Under the pieces are notes generated by a model, which saw nothing but the letters and a program-made list of their open reading frames with translations, did no database searches and was not told where the DNA came from. This document shows, one piece after another, positions 43,868-53,766 of a stretch of 64,000 nucleotides of DNA. Numbering within the stretch: the stretch's first letter is position 1; each line of letters opens with the position of its first letter. The DNA is taken from NCBI RefSeq assembly GCF_014467015.1, contig NZ_CP058559.1:744001-808000 (forward strand), in the 5' to 3' direction. The position numbers and the translations under genes were made by a program. The stretch comes from Alkalicella caledoniensis (GTDB taxonomy: Bacteria; Bacillota; Proteinivoracia; Proteinivoracales; Proteinivoracaceae).

Positions 43868-45586
43868 TTATGCTATTACTGATTTTAGATATTCTTCTAC
43901 TTCCTCAGCTGTGGCTAAAGACATAGCTTTTTCAACTATCTCTTGAGCTTTCTCTTTGGTAAGGGTTGAGATTAGCTCCCTTGCTGGAAGTATAGATGTT
44001 GCACTCATGGAAAACTCATCTAAGCCTAGTCCTAGTAATAGTGGAATAAGGGGAAGTTCTCCTGCTGCTTCTCCACACATACCTGTCCAGATGCCTTCTT
44101 TATGTCCATTTTCTATAACCATTTTTATCATCCTTAAAACTCCTGGATGATATGGTGTATATAGATGGGCTATGTTTTGGTTCATTCTATCAACTGCTGT
44201 TGAATACTGAATCAAGTCGTTTGTCCCTATGCTGAAGAAGTCTACTTCTTTAGCAAGGATGTCACTTGTAAGGGCTGCTGTGGGAATCTCTATCATTATA
44301 CCAACTTCGAAGTCTTTGCTATATGCTATGCCCTCTGCCTCAAGATTTTTTCTAACTTCGTCCATGATGGCATTTGCTTGTCTAACTTCTGTTATACCAG
44401 ATACCATTGGATACATGATTTTAAGGTTTCCATATACAGATGCTCTAAGGAGTGCTCTTAGTTGTGTTTTAAATATATCTGTTTTGTCTAGGCAAATCCT
44501 TAGTGCCCTATAACCTAAGAATGGATTCATTTCTTTTGGAAGGTTTAGATAGGGAATTTCTTTATCTCCACCGATGTCTAAGGTTCTTATAACAACTGGC
44601 TTTCCTTCCATACCCTCTAGAACTGTTTTGTATGCTTCAAACTGTTCTTCTTCTGTTGGTAAGGATGTTCTGTCCATGTATAAAAACTCTGTTCTGTAAA
44701 GTCCAATACCTTCAGCACCATTGTTTAATACACCCTTTAGATCATTTGGTGTTCCAATGTTTGCTCCAAGCTCCACATGTTTACCATCTTTGGTAGCTGT
44801 GTTTTTATCTTTTAGCTCCATTAGTTTTGCACGGTATTCAAGGTATTTTCTTTGTTCTTCTTTATATTGATTTTTCACATCTTCTGTGGGGTTTACTAGT
44901 ACTTCACCAGTTTCCCCATTTATTATCACATAGTCTGAATTTGATATTGTTTTAGTGACTGTACCAAGACCTACCACAGCAGGTATTTCTAAACTCCTTG
45001 CCATTATAGCTGTATGGGAAGTTCTACCACCGATATCTGTTACAAAGCCTAGTACTTTCTCTTTATCCATTTGAGCTGTGTCAGAAGGAGCAAGGTCATG
45101 GGCAACTATGATTACTTCCTCATCTAGTTGCGTTATGTTTACCATCTCAATACCTAATAGGTTTTTAAGAAGCCTTCCCCCAACATCTTTGATATCTGCC
45201 GCTCTTTCTTTCATGTATTCGTTATCCATGGATTCAAATATCTGTACAAAGGACTTTATGGTTCTATCTAGTATTACCTCTGCATTTTTCTTTTCTGATT
45301 TAATAGCATTTTCCACAGTGTTAACTAGTTCAGGGTCAGAAAGTACTAGTAGGTGAGCTTGAAAAATTTCAGCTTTTTCTTTACCCATCTTCTGCTGGGC
45401 TAATACTTTAATTTTCTCTAGTTGTCCTTTTGATTTTTCCACTGCTTGGTGAAATCTTTGAATCTCAGTTTCTTCGTCTTGAATTATATTATCCGGTATT
45501 ACCATTTCTTCTTCCTTAAGTAGCAATACAGGAGCCATGGAAATACCTTTGGATGCACCTATTCCTTTTAAGACCATTGAATCCAC
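43868..45586 (-). CDS. ptsI: PTS enzyme I (phosphoenolpyruvate-protein phosphotransferase)
   Basis: 572 residues, normal length. N-terminal HPr-binding helical domain, phospho-histidine in GGRTSHTAIMAR (His191), linker, then the PEP-binding barrel with GIGLYRTEFLYMDR, RTLDIGGDKE, FFSIGTNDLIQYS and the C-terminal TGMCGEAAGE cysteine motif. It transfers phosphate from PEP to HPr. It follows HPr by two bases; the pair is transcribed from a sigma-54 promoter (45903-45919), which is unusual for general PTS proteins. If this is the only copy in the genome, all PTS uptake would depend on sigma-54. Confidence 0.96.
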   Translation of the reverse strand: MDSMVLKGIGASKGISMAPVLLLKEEEMVIPDNIIQDEETEIQRFHQAVEKSKGQLEKIKVLAQQKMGKEKAEIFQAHLLVLSDPELVNTVENAIKSEKKNAEVILDRTIKSFVQIFESMDNEYMKERAADIKDVGGRLLKNLLGIEMVNITQLDEEVIIVAHDLAPSDTAQMDKEKVLGFVTDIGGRTSHTAIMARSLEIPAVVGLGTVTKTISNSDYVIINGETGEVLVNPTEDVKNQYKEEQRKYLEYRAKLMELKDKNTATKDGKHVELGANIGTPNDLKGVLNNGAEGIGLYRTEFLYMDRTSLPTEEEQFEAYKTVLEGMEGKPVVIRTLDIGGDKEIPYLNLPKEMNPFLGYRALRICLDKTDIFKTQLRALLRASVYGNLKIMYPMVSGITEVRQANAIMDEVRKNLEAEGIAYSKDFEVGIMIEIPTAALTSDILAKEVDFFSIGTNDLIQYSTAVDRMNQNIAHLYTPYHPGVLRMIKMVIENGHKEGIWTGMCGEAAGELPLIPLLLGLGLDEFSMSATSILPARELISTLTKEKAQEIVEKAMSLATAEEVEEYLKSVIA

Positions 45587-45588
45587 TC

Positions 45589-45852
45589 CTATTCGCCAAA
45601 GTTGTTATCAAATAGTTCTTTAATGGATGCTAATGCTTCTTGCTCATCAGCTCCACTTGCTATAATAGTTACTTCTGTACCTTCGTTTGCTCCAAGGGCC
45701 ATGATCCCCATAATGCTTTTAGCGTTTACATCACCTTCGCCCTTTGAAATAGTAATCTCTGAAGTAAATTTAGACGCTGTTTGCACAAGTAGTGCAGCTG
45801 GTCTTGCATGTAATCCTGTTTTATTTGTTACTGTTAATTTCATTTCTATCAT
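45589..45852 (-). CDS. ptsH: HPr phosphocarrier protein
   Basis: 87 residues. Catalytic His15 in NKTGLHARPA and regulatory Ser46 in NAKSIMGIM, both at canonical numbering from ATG 45852 (GGAGG eight bases upstream). The intact Ser46 region (KSIMGIM) means HPr kinase control and CcpA co-regulation are possible. It carries phosphate from enzyme I to the IIA protein. It lies within, and is controlled with, the sugar-specific PTS locus. Confidence 0.97.
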   Translation of the reverse strand: MIEMKLTVTNKTGLHARPAALLVQTASKFTSEITISKGEGDVNAKSIMGIMALGANEGTEVTIIASGADEQEALASIKELFDNNFGE

Positions 45853-45902
45853 TTTAAATTCCTCCTCAAATATAAATACACTTATACACTATATAATATA
45901 GA

Positions 45903-45919
45903 TGCAATAATCATGCCAT
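45903..45919 (-). promoter_or_regulatory. Sigma-54 promoter of the HPr-EI operon
   Basis: Minus strand ATGGCATGATTATTGCA: TGGCAT, five bases, TTGCA; about 50 bases before the HPr start codon. Confidence 0.85.
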
Positions 45920-45971
45920 ACAGTTACTTATGGATTGACCCAGTAAAAACATCCATAACAATAGGAATATT

Positions 45972-47147
45972 TTATATTACTTGACTATTTTGCACCTCTT
46001 TTTTCCTACTATGGGCTTTTAGTATTACCACAAATATAAGTGATGAAATAGCCACATATGAAGAAATTCTATACAAACTAAATATACTGATATGCTCAAG
46101 CAAAACGCCTCCACCCATGTTTCCTATAAGAGCTCCAACTCCACTCATGGCAGCAAAAAAAGTCATTGCCGATGTTTTGATTTCATTACTTGTAATGTTG
46201 TTTATATACTGTAGTGCAGCAATTAGATAAAATGCAAATGTCACACTTTGCATAAATTGAACCAATATAACCAGCTGATATGTATCTAGTAGAGAGTTTA
46301 AGAACATTCTTAGTGCAAATAGTGAAACCCCTACAACGTATATTTTTAGCTCTCCAAATTTCTTGAGTATTTTATTTCCATAGTAAAAAGTTGGCAACTC
46401 ACTCATGGCCACAGCAAAAAGCAAAACTCCTAGTTTAGAAACATCTCCTCCTGTTTCCTCTACTAAAACGTATATATAAGTGTTACTTACTCCCAATGCT
46501 ACATTCATTATAACAATTGAAACCATAAATATGGAAAATTTTTTGTCCCTTACCAGATTTACGAAATCAGTTAAGTTTGCTTTTCTCTCAGATGCTATAG
46601 GTTGGAAATCTATGGTATAAACTAAATAGGCTCCTAACAGCATTAGTCCTGAGTAAATAAAGTACGAGATATTCATACCAAAAACTTCTATTATATAACC
46701 AACCACCAATGCTCCAACTGCAAATCCAAATGATCCCATCAGCCTTATTCTTCCATATTGAATTTGCCTATGTTGGTTAATTATATCGTATGTGTATGCA
46801 TCTGATATGGGCATAGTAGCACTTTGGAACCCGATTATCAAAGTTATGGATAAGATTATAAAGAAAAAACTCCCTGCAAAGATAAAGCTATAAATGAGGA
46901 CTGATGAAGCTAGAATAAGAATTATCAATGTGAGTCTTTTATTAAAGTACTTATCCGTTAAAAATCCCCAAAGTGGCTGAGAAATTACTGCCACAATTGA
47001 ATTTACCGCAAATGCTACACCTATTTGTGTATAGCTCAATCCCCTTTGTTGGAGGTAAGGTGTTAAAAAAGGTAAAAAAGAAGCTATTGCAGCATAAAGA
47101 AGAATATATATAAAACTTAATTTCACTGCAAGTTTATTTGAACTCAT
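45972..47147 (-). CDS. MFS_1-like permease, copy 2
   Basis: 391 residues, 12 helices. Highly similar to 42506-43705 throughout (for example SYTQIGVAFAVNSIVAV, QFMQSVTFAFYLIAALQYINNITSNE), so the two arose by duplication; the C-terminal tails differ. This copy has a sigma-54 promoter (47210-47226), placing it in the PTS regulon, whereas none was found for copy 1. ATG 47147 has AAAGGGAG seven bases upstream; two earlier in-frame starts overlap this site. Probable sugar or glucoside carrier. Confidence 0.88.
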   Translation of the reverse strand: MSSNKLAVKLSFIYILLYAAIASFLPFLTPYLQQRGLSYTQIGVAFAVNSIVAVISQPLWGFLTDKYFNKRLTLIILILASSVLIYSFIFAGSFFFIILSITLIIGFQSATMPISDAYTYDIINQHRQIQYGRIRLMGSFGFAVGALVVGYIIEVFGMNISYFIYSGLMLLGAYLVYTIDFQPIASERKANLTDFVNLVRDKKFSIFMVSIVIMNVALGVSNTYIYVLVEETGGDVSKLGVLLFAVAMSELPTFYYGNKILKKFGELKIYVVGVSLFALRMFLNSLLDTYQLVILVQFMQSVTFAFYLIAALQYINNITSNEIKTSAMTFFAAMSGVGALIGNMGGGVLLEHISIFSLYRISSYVAISSLIFVVILKAHSRKKEVQNSQVI

Positions 47148-47209
47148 TTTCATACTCCCTTTCAAGTTAAGTATTCTAGATAATACACTAATACACTATT
47201 TTGCTAGGA

Positions 47210-47226
47210 AGCAATAAGTATGCCAT
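47210..47226 (-). promoter_or_regulatory. Sigma-54 promoter of MFS copy 2
   Basis: Minus strand ATGGCATACTTATTGCT: TGGCAT, five bases, TTGCT; about 63 bases before the start codon. Confidence 0.82.
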
Positions 47227-47306
47227 ACACATACATCAATCCCCCTCAATCTACTAAATACTTAAAGGGTGATTGTATAAAGACTGACACTTTTCAACAT
47301 TAGCAT

Positions 47307-47336
47307 AAAAAACGAGGGATGTGATCCCTCGTTTTT
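47307..47336 (-). terminator. Terminator of the second IIB-IIC operon
   Basis: AAAAACGAGGGAT / ATCCCTCGTTTTT around GTG, with T tract on the minus strand. Confidence 0.88.
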
Positions 47337-47411
47337 CATTAGTTCTCCAAAGGCTTTTACAGCTTGAAATATACTGTGAAAGTCCCTTCTGAGTGTTAAT
47401 CTGTTATTTAT

Positions 47412-48695
47412 TTACGCAGCAGCGTTTTCTTGTTCTTCTTTAACTAATTGTTTCTCATAAACTTTGAAGAATGGGTAGTAAATTGCTGTAGAAACAACAA
47501 GACATACAATAACTAATACAAATGCGCCTATCTGCCAGTTAGTCGCCCACATAGCTCCTATTGGAGCAGGGGTTGTCCATGGTGGCTGTGTAACACCTCT
47601 ACCAGCCAGGCCTATACCTGTAGCAAAGTAAGCGATTGACGCATTTACCATTGGTGCAATGATAAATGGGATACCTAAGATAGGATTCATAACGATAGGT
47701 GAAGCAAATATAACTGGTTCATTGATGTTGAATATAGCTGGTATAGCAGCAACTCTACCAATTGCTTTAAGATTTGCTGATTTACTTGTTAGATATAGTC
47801 CAACTAGTCCTAATGTAGCACCAGAACCCCCTAGTACGATATAGAATGCCCAGAAAGGTTGAGTAAAGATATTTGGTAAAGCTTCACCTGCTGCAAGGGC
47901 AGCTTGGTTAGCTGAAAGATAAATTGCATAAAAGGGTCCTAGGATACCACCTACGATACTTGCACCGTGAATACCAGCAAACCACAGTAAGTGAGCTAGG
48001 AATACTGCAAATAAGATACCTGGCAATGTATCTACAGCACCAACAAGAGGCTTGAACATTTCCATGATTGCAGCTGGAACTGTTACACCAGTAAAGTGTT
48101 GAACAGCAATACTTGCAGGATAAAGGATAGCTACCATTAAAAATACCGGAATAAGTGCATCAAAGGAAGCAGCGATAGCTGGTGGTACACCATCTGGCAT
48201 TTTTATTCTGATGTTTCTTTCCATAAGGAATCTCATTAACTCAACTGAGAAGAATGCAGCTATAACTGCTGTGAAAACACCTTTTCCATCCATGTATGCA
48301 GTAGGAAGTCCGCCATTAACAGGTTGTGCAGCTAGTAAAAGGTAAGCAGCAAGGGAAAGCATAGCACCTGAAAGTGGGTTTAGTTTATAGCTTTTAGATA
48401 AGCTATATCCGATAGCAGCAGAAATAAATATTGACATAATTGCCATTGTCATTTGGTTAGGAACGATTAAAATATCAAAATAGTTAGTTGCAAGATTTAC
48501 CCATGCTTTACCGATAAAGTTTGTGGTGTCTGCAGGAAATGGTGGGAAAGCAAGTATAAGCATAATACTACCGATAATCATAAATGGCATTGCGCCGATA
48601 AAGCCGTCTTTCATAGCACTGATGTGTCTTTGGTTACCTACTTTTGCAACAACTGGCATGAATTTTTCTTCTAGCCATTTTAGAAAGTTATTCAT
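47412..48695 (-). CDS. PTS lactose/cellobiose-type IIC permease, second copy
   Basis: 427 residues, about ten helices. Same family and motifs as 40571-41884 (KMPDGVPPAIAASFDALIPVF, FAGIHGASIVGGILGPFYAIY, FNINEPVIFASPIVMNP) with very high similarity, so the two permeases may differ only in fine substrate choice. Gene order IIB then IIC with a 29-base gap repeats that of the first pair. ATG 48695 has GGGGGATTAACC upstream. Under the sigma-54 promoter at 49063-49079. Confidence 0.94.
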   Translation of the reverse strand: MNNFLKWLEEKFMPVVAKVGNQRHISAMKDGFIGAMPFMIIGSIMLILAFPPFPADTTNFIGKAWVNLATNYFDILIVPNQMTMAIMSIFISAAIGYSLSKSYKLNPLSGAMLSLAAYLLLAAQPVNGGLPTAYMDGKGVFTAVIAAFFSVELMRFLMERNIRIKMPDGVPPAIAASFDALIPVFLMVAILYPASIAVQHFTGVTVPAAIMEMFKPLVGAVDTLPGILFAVFLAHLLWFAGIHGASIVGGILGPFYAIYLSANQAALAAGEALPNIFTQPFWAFYIVLGGSGATLGLVGLYLTSKSANLKAIGRVAAIPAIFNINEPVIFASPIVMNPILGIPFIIAPMVNASIAYFATGIGLAGRGVTQPPWTTPAPIGAMWATNWQIGAFVLVIVCLVVSTAIYYPFFKVYEKQLVKEEQENAAA

Positions 48696-48724
48696 TGGTT
48701 AATCCCCCTTTTTTATTGTGTGTA

Positions 48725-49030
48725 CTATTGCATTTCTTTCAAGGTTTCTTCAAGGATTTTTTCACCTTTCATTAAACCATAGTCCATAGAGTTAATAACT
48801 AATACTTTGATTCCATATTGATCAGCGATTTTTTGGAATTCATCTTTCTTAAACTTAACCTGAGGACCAAGTAAGGCTATCTCGTACTGAGATACTTTGT
48901 CTGCAAAAGCGTCCACTGGAACAGCATCGATTTTAACTTCGATACCCTTTGCTTGAGCAGCTTTTTCCATCTTTGTTACTAATAGACTTGTTGACATTCC
49001 TGCTGCACATGCTAGCAATATTTTTTTCAT
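48725..49030 (-). CDS. PTS cellobiose-type IIB component, second copy
   Basis: 101 residues, MKKILLACAAGMSTSLLV with phospho-Cys8, otherwise nearly the same as the IIB proteins at 41911 and 53767. First gene of its operon, directly before a IIC. ATG 49030 has GGAGG upstream. No IIA nearby; probably served by the shared IIA at 53422-53730. Confidence 0.94.
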   Translation of the reverse strand: MKKILLACAAGMSTSLLVTKMEKAAQAKGIEVKIDAVPVDAFADKVSQYEIALLGPQVKFKKDEFQKIADQYGIKVLVINSMDYGLMKGEKILEETLKEMQ

Positions 49031-49062
49031 TATACTCTACCTCCTTCCGTCACTAATATATA

Positions 49063-49079
49063 AGCAATAAACGTGCCAA
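49063..49079 (-). promoter_or_regulatory. Sigma-54 promoter of the second IIB-IIC operon
   Basis: Minus strand TTGGCACGTTTATTGCT: TGGCAC, five bases, TTGCT; about 33 bases before the IIB start codon. Confidence 0.9.
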
Positions 49080-49127
49080 AACAGTAGAACCTTGAAAAAT
49101 AAGGGGGATTAAACTTGTTTTTTGTCG

Positions 49128-49180
49128 AAAAAACACTAATATCCTAGTTTTAAAATAACAAAAAAACACTAAAAAACACT
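49128..49180. promoter_or_regulatory. Candidate activator binding region (AAAACACT repeats)
   Basis: AAAAAACACT occurs three times, twice in direct 10-base tandem (49161-49180) and once at 49128-49137, 50-100 bases upstream of the sigma-54 promoter, where enhancer-binding activators usually sit. Confidence 0.45.
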
Positions 49181-51868
49181 TTACTGATTATCTAGTATGA
49201 TAGATGTAATCAGTGCGATTTCGTTATCTGCTATGGATATATTATACTTACGCTCAATAGGCAATAAGTATTCCTTTACGATGGCTTTAGCTTCAGGGTC
49301 GACGTTTGAAGGTGTTGGGCGTGTGGATTCTACAGTAAAGTTATTAATATAATTTTCAATGAGACATCCAACATGTAGTACAACACCTATAAGTACATCA
49401 TTATTTAGCTGTTTCTTAAGGGAGTTACTTATACCTATTAAAGCAGACTTAATATCATACACTAACTCTTTATTGTTGTGGAAATTTAGGTTTGCAGTAA
49501 GTGTTTCAGATATTTGACTAAACATTTTTTCATTATTCACCACAGCTTGTAGTTTTTTCTGCCCTTGTTCTGTGAAAATCTCCTCTAAAGTGAAAAAAGG
49601 TATTGAAGGTATTTCCGGGTTTACAAAACTCACTACTGCCACTATATTTTTAAATTCTGCTAACATATTAATTTGTTTTTGAAAGTCTTTTAACCCTGTG
49701 AAACTAAGGGGAATTATATCAATATTGGTGTGTTCAATATTTTTTGAAACAAAGGATTTTATTTTTACTGAGCTACCTTCACCTGTGTAACAACCTGTTA
49801 TTATCACATTTCTTGATGTACTGTATTCTTCAATTGGGCTCTCAGCTAATTTTTTCCCTAGGTATGGATTTATATCTATTGCTGAGTTATACACTTGCAC
49901 CAAGTCAGATCCTAACATAGCTTTTCTTGTAGCCTCGAGCACCATAGGTGTACTAACCATTTCAACAGTTTTGGTAGGTATACCTATTTCTTTTGTAATC
50001 ATATCACCAAAGTTAATCAAAGAGCCCATATCCGCTAAAATTAAGACCCCTTGACCAGCGTTTAGCTTTTCTATCTTCACTTTAGCTTCTTTATATATCT
50101 CTTCAGGGTTAACTGTAAGTGGCATATCTATGGCATGGGCAGTCTCCGTTGCCAGTAAAGAATTTGCAACTTTTGCTATACTGCTTGCAGCGCTATCACC
50201 GTGCATTAATACCAAGATACCTACATTCTCAGGTTTTGGATCCTCTTCACCTTGTATTTGCTTATTTGCAAAGAACATTGTTAAGAAGCCTATTTCATCT
50301 AGGGGAAGTTCTATTTTTAGTCTATCTTCAATCATCATTGCTACTTCTACAGCCACTGAGAACTCTTTAGGATATTTTTTTCTAATATCATTTAGCTTAG
50401 GATTAATAATGGGTTTATTTTGTTTTATACGTTCTTGAGTAGAATGAATATGAAGGGCTAGTCCGTAAAGTAGTGTTTCAATATGAGGATTTTTTAATTT
50501 TTCCTTAGTAATTGAAATTATCTCTTTAGCTAGGTCTAAAATTCCCTTACCTATAATAGTTTCTATTTCGTTTTCATTAACCTTCTGCTTTACTCTTCCC
50601 ATAAAGTTAATGAAGTAGTTCTCTATATCCATTCCAATTATTTCATTTATATCTGCATCATTGACACCTTCAGCCCTTAGCTTTTCTATCCTCTTTTCTA
50701 GCATTTCGTAAAAATTATTGGGTATAGAGTAGTGATCTTCGGACACTAGGTTTGTTTCCTCTTGATTAGCAGAAAAAATATGCTCACTGGTTACATTACC
50801 CAAGAGGTGATTGATTTCATCACGATGATTTTTAAGCTTAAGAATTCCTTTTTTTGCATCTTCAGGTAATATCTTACTACTTACTATTACCTTACCCTTT
50901 GTCTGAGAAACAAAGTCTAAAAAAGCTCTTGCACAGCTTAACTGTATATCACTTTTAAGTTGGCCTATATTGTTTGGACAATCATAAAGCATCAAGCTCC
51001 TTATTGCATTTACACTAACAATAATCTCTTTACCAATCCTTGCAGATTCCTGCCTAAAAAAGTCTTCAATAAGTCTATATCTCTCAGAAAGCATCCTTTC
51101 CCTTAATGATGGGATGTTTATCATCATGGGTATGCGGCGAATAAAGGTATCTAGCAAGTTTGATTTTGGATCTTCTGTTGTCGCAGCTATTATTAAAACT
51201 TTAGCCTTTCGACTGTACTCAGTTTCTCCTAGTCGTTTAAAACTACCTTTGTCCATATAAGTAAAGAGCATCTCTTGTCCTTCACCAGGCAAGCGATGAA
51301 CCTCATCCAAAAATAAAATTCCTCCATTTGCTTTCTCTAAAAGTCCTTCTTGATCTGTATCAGCACCTGTATAGGCACCTTTTTTTATACCAAAAATCTG
51401 CCCCATAAGAAGTTGGGGATTTTTTGAGTAGTCTGCACAGTTAAATGCTATAAAAGGAGCATCTTTTTCGAATTTTTCTGTCTCTTTTCCGTAGTTATAC
51501 ATAAGCTCAGCAAAAAGAGTTTTACCTACCCCTGTCTCACCAAAAATAAGTGTATGCAGGCCATTGGGCGGATACATTATAGCAGCTTTTCCCTGTTGTA
51601 CAGCAGTTGTTAATGATCCCTTTGAACCTGTGATTGCATCAAAGGCATCTACTTCGCCATCAAGCTTTATAGATACTATTGGTTCAAATAGCACTGGGCG
51701 GCCATTATCCTTAGTCACTTTTCCTTCTTTAACCAAAAGGTTTAAATCATTACTTACATTTGCCCTTTGTAAGTCAAGTTCTTTGGCCACTTGTTCTGCA
51801 CTGACACCTTTGCCAGTTTCTTTAAATAATTTATGAAGTGCTTCTTTGACCAAATCTATTCTACGCAT
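49181..51868 (-). CDS. LevR/CelR-type sigma-54 activator with PRD and PTS domains
   Basis: 895 residues. Order: N-terminal helix-turn-helix (about 1-60), AAA+ sigma-54 interaction domain with Walker A GETGVGKT (about 110-117), GAYTGA loop (about 164-169, Tyr for Phe) and ILFLDE (about 184-189), first PRD (about 440-550), EIIA-mannose-like domain (VGILVLMHGDSAASSIAKVAN), an EIIB-like segment with a Cys (IITGCYTGEGSS), and a C-terminal PRD (about 790-890). Phosphorylation by HPr and PTS proteins tunes such activators. It lies in the middle of the sigma-54 locus and is the obvious activator of its eight -24/-12 promoters. ATG 51868 has AGGAG 13 bases upstream; GTG 51880 is the alternative. Confidence 0.94.
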   Translation of the reverse strand: MRRIDLVKEALHKLFKETGKGVSAEQVAKELDLQRANVSNDLNLLVKEGKVTKDNGRPVLFEPIVSIKLDGEVDAFDAITGSKGSLTTAVQQGKAAIMYPPNGLHTLIFGETGVGKTLFAELMYNYGKETEKFEKDAPFIAFNCADYSKNPQLLMGQIFGIKKGAYTGADTDQEGLLEKANGGILFLDEVHRLPGEGQEMLFTYMDKGSFKRLGETEYSRKAKVLIIAATTEDPKSNLLDTFIRRIPMMINIPSLRERMLSERYRLIEDFFRQESARIGKEIIVSVNAIRSLMLYDCPNNIGQLKSDIQLSCARAFLDFVSQTKGKVIVSSKILPEDAKKGILKLKNHRDEINHLLGNVTSEHIFSANQEETNLVSEDHYSIPNNFYEMLEKRIEKLRAEGVNDADINEIIGMDIENYFINFMGRVKQKVNENEIETIIGKGILDLAKEIISITKEKLKNPHIETLLYGLALHIHSTQERIKQNKPIINPKLNDIRKKYPKEFSVAVEVAMMIEDRLKIELPLDEIGFLTMFFANKQIQGEEDPKPENVGILVLMHGDSAASSIAKVANSLLATETAHAIDMPLTVNPEEIYKEAKVKIEKLNAGQGVLILADMGSLINFGDMITKEIGIPTKTVEMVSTPMVLEATRKAMLGSDLVQVYNSAIDINPYLGKKLAESPIEEYSTSRNVIITGCYTGEGSSVKIKSFVSKNIEHTNIDIIPLSFTGLKDFQKQINMLAEFKNIVAVVSFVNPEIPSIPFFTLEEIFTEQGQKKLQAVVNNEKMFSQISETLTANLNFHNNKELVYDIKSALIGISNSLKKQLNNDVLIGVVLHVGCLIENYINNFTVESTRPTPSNVDPEAKAIVKEYLLPIERKYNISIADNEIALITSIILDNQ

Positions 51869-52011
51869 CTCAAGTTTCACACTCCTTTCGTGTCACTAAT
51901 TATATTTTATCATCTAAGGGCTGTTTGTACAATGACTTAACCTAATGCAGTAGTAAAGACTTCTTTTTTAGTTATTCCCATATATAAAACATCATTACTC
52001 ACGTAATTTTA

Positions 52012-52038
52012 AAGGGTCACTGAAATTCAGTGACCCTT
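52012..52038 (-). terminator. Hairpin after the GH4 operon
   Basis: AAGGGTCACTGAA / TTCAGTGACCCTT 13-bp perfect arms, followed by TTTAAAATT on the minus strand; weak T tract. Confidence 0.7.
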
Positions 52039-52063
52039 GCCAAAACTAGATAGTTACTCCTGT

Positions 52064-53407
52064 TTAGTTGCCTTTTTCTATTTTGTCGATAGCTTCTTTG
52101 AATTGAGGTAAGTGATCTTTATGGGCAACTAACATTTCATCAAGGATAGTTTTAGCTATTTTTCCAGACGGAACTAATGGGTTGATTGTAAATGCTTGTA
52201 GTGCTTTACCATAGTTACCTGTAACTGCAGCTTCTATTGTCACTTCTTCCATAGCTTTCATTAATTGTACTAGCCCACGCTGTGCAGCTGGGAATTTCCC
52301 AAAGTTGATTGGTTTTGGACCAGTTGCAGTAATAATACTACTTACTTCTACTGCACAATCATAAGGAAGGTCTGACAGTGCACCATTGTTCCTTGTGCTT
52401 ACAACCATGTCAGTTCTCTTATCATTGTGAATAGATGCAATAAGCTCACATGCAGCATCAGAATAATATGCTCCTCCACGTTTACTTAGTTGTTCAGGCT
52501 TCTCTCCTAACTCTGGGTTTTTATAGATTTCAAAAAGCTCGGCTTCTAATTTTTTTACTGTTTCAGCGCGAGTTGAGTTAGTTGCAAACTCTTCTAGCTC
52601 TTTTTTAACCATATCATCTGTTAGGTAGTAGTATTGATGGTATCCACATGGAAGCATTCCTAAATCACGCAATTGTTCTTCAAAAAATGGAATGAATTTA
52701 ATATTTTCCATGATATTATCTTGGTTTTCATAGATAGCATCCATAACTTTTTCAGTCAGGTCGTTACCATCTTTGTCGTGGATTTTGTGCCAGTGGTGAT
52801 GATTTAAGCCAGCATATTGGAATTGAAGTTCTTCTACTGTTTTACCAAGTAGTTGAGATTCACGCATGTTATGGCCGATGGGTACGTTACATAGGCCTAC
52901 TACTCTTTCAAAGTTCCCGTATTTAAGAACAGCTTCTGTAACCATACCTGCTGGGTTTGTGAAGTTTACTAGCCAAGCATTTGGACAAAGTTCTTTCATA
53001 TCTTTTACTATATCCAAAATTACAGGTATTGTTCTAAATGCTTTAAACATACCACCTGCACCATTTGTTTCTTGTCCTAGTACACCATGACTTAAAGGTA
53101 TACGCTCATCTTTAATCCTTGCATCTAACAGTCCTACTCGGAATTGGGTAGAAACAAAGTCAGCATCTTTTAGTGCTTCTCTTCTGTCTAAAGTCAAATG
53201 AATTTCCCAGTCTAGACCTGCTTTTTGAACCATGCGTCTAGCTAAGTTACCAACTATCTCTAATTTTTCTTTTCCTTCTTCGATGTCAACTAACCATATT
53301 TCACCAATTGGTAGTTCATCTTTCCTTTTGATATAACCTTCGATTAGCTCAGGAGTGTAGCTTGAACCTCCACCTATTGTGGCAATTTTAATACGGTCTT
53401 TTTTCAC
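52064..53407 (-). CDS. GH4 family 6-phospho-beta-glucosidase, copy 1
   Basis: 447 residues. GH4 enzymes need NAD and a divalent metal and cleave 6-phospho-glucosides by oxidation-elimination. Seen here: NAD motif TIGGGSSYTPELIEGY (about 10-25), QFRVGLLDAR, metal ligands Cys173 (GLCNVPIGHN) and the LNHHHW histidine near 204, and the RGGAYYSDAACELI segment. GTG 53407 is chosen because AGAGGTG lies about eight bases upstream and the homologue at 54248 starts at the same place. Third gene of the IIB-IIA-GH4 operon, so it splits the phosphorylated disaccharide delivered by the PTS. Confidence 0.95.
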   Translation of the reverse strand: MKKDRIKIATIGGGSSYTPELIEGYIKRKDELPIGEIWLVDIEEGKEKLEIVGNLARRMVQKAGLDWEIHLTLDRREALKDADFVSTQFRVGLLDARIKDERIPLSHGVLGQETNGAGGMFKAFRTIPVILDIVKDMKELCPNAWLVNFTNPAGMVTEAVLKYGNFERVVGLCNVPIGHNMRESQLLGKTVEELQFQYAGLNHHHWHKIHDKDGNDLTEKVMDAIYENQDNIMENIKFIPFFEEQLRDLGMLPCGYHQYYYLTDDMVKKELEEFATNSTRAETVKKLEAELFEIYKNPELGEKPEQLSKRGGAYYSDAACELIASIHNDKRTDMVVSTRNNGALSDLPYDCAVEVSSIITATGPKPINFGKFPAAQRGLVQLMKAMEEVTIEAAVTGNYGKALQAFTINPLVPSGKIAKTILDEMLVAHKDHLPQFKEAIDKIEKGN

Positions 53408-53421
53408 TCTTAACACCTCTT

Positions 53422-53730
53422 TTAATTATTTTTATTTTTATATAAATCGATCATTTCTTCAATTAAGTCTTTAGCCAACATTGATGTCATTAAATGATCT
53501 TGTGCATGAACTAACAATAAACCTATCTCAGCTTTGTTACCCCTTGCCTCTTCTTGAATAAGGTTTGTTTGAACTTTATGAGCTTTTAAAGCCTCTTCTT
53601 TAGCAAGCTTCAAACTTTCTTGGGCCTCCTCAAACTTACCTTCCTTAGCAAACTTTAAAGCTTGAAAAGCCTCACTTCTTGAATTACCAGAGTATAAAAT
53701 TATTTCCATTGCCACCATTTCTATATTCAT
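53422..53730 (-). CDS. PTS lactose/cellobiose-type IIA component
   Basis: 102 residues, all-helical PTS_IIA (Lac/Cel) protein. The phospho-histidine is in LLLVHAQDHLM (family His78 region); the N-terminal MVAMEIILYSGNSRSEAFQAL and the middle EAQESLKLAKEEALKAH helix are typical of the trimeric IIA. It is the only IIA in the window, against three IIB and three IIC, so it presumably feeds all of them. It sits between IIB and GH4 in one operon. Confidence 0.94.
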   Translation of the reverse strand: MNIEMVAMEIILYSGNSRSEAFQALKFAKEGKFEEAQESLKLAKEEALKAHKVQTNLIQEEARGNKAEIGLLLVHAQDHLMTSMLAKDLIEEMIDLYKNKNN

Positions 53731-53766
53731 TATTATCCTTCCTCTCCCTGATTTATTATTAGATAA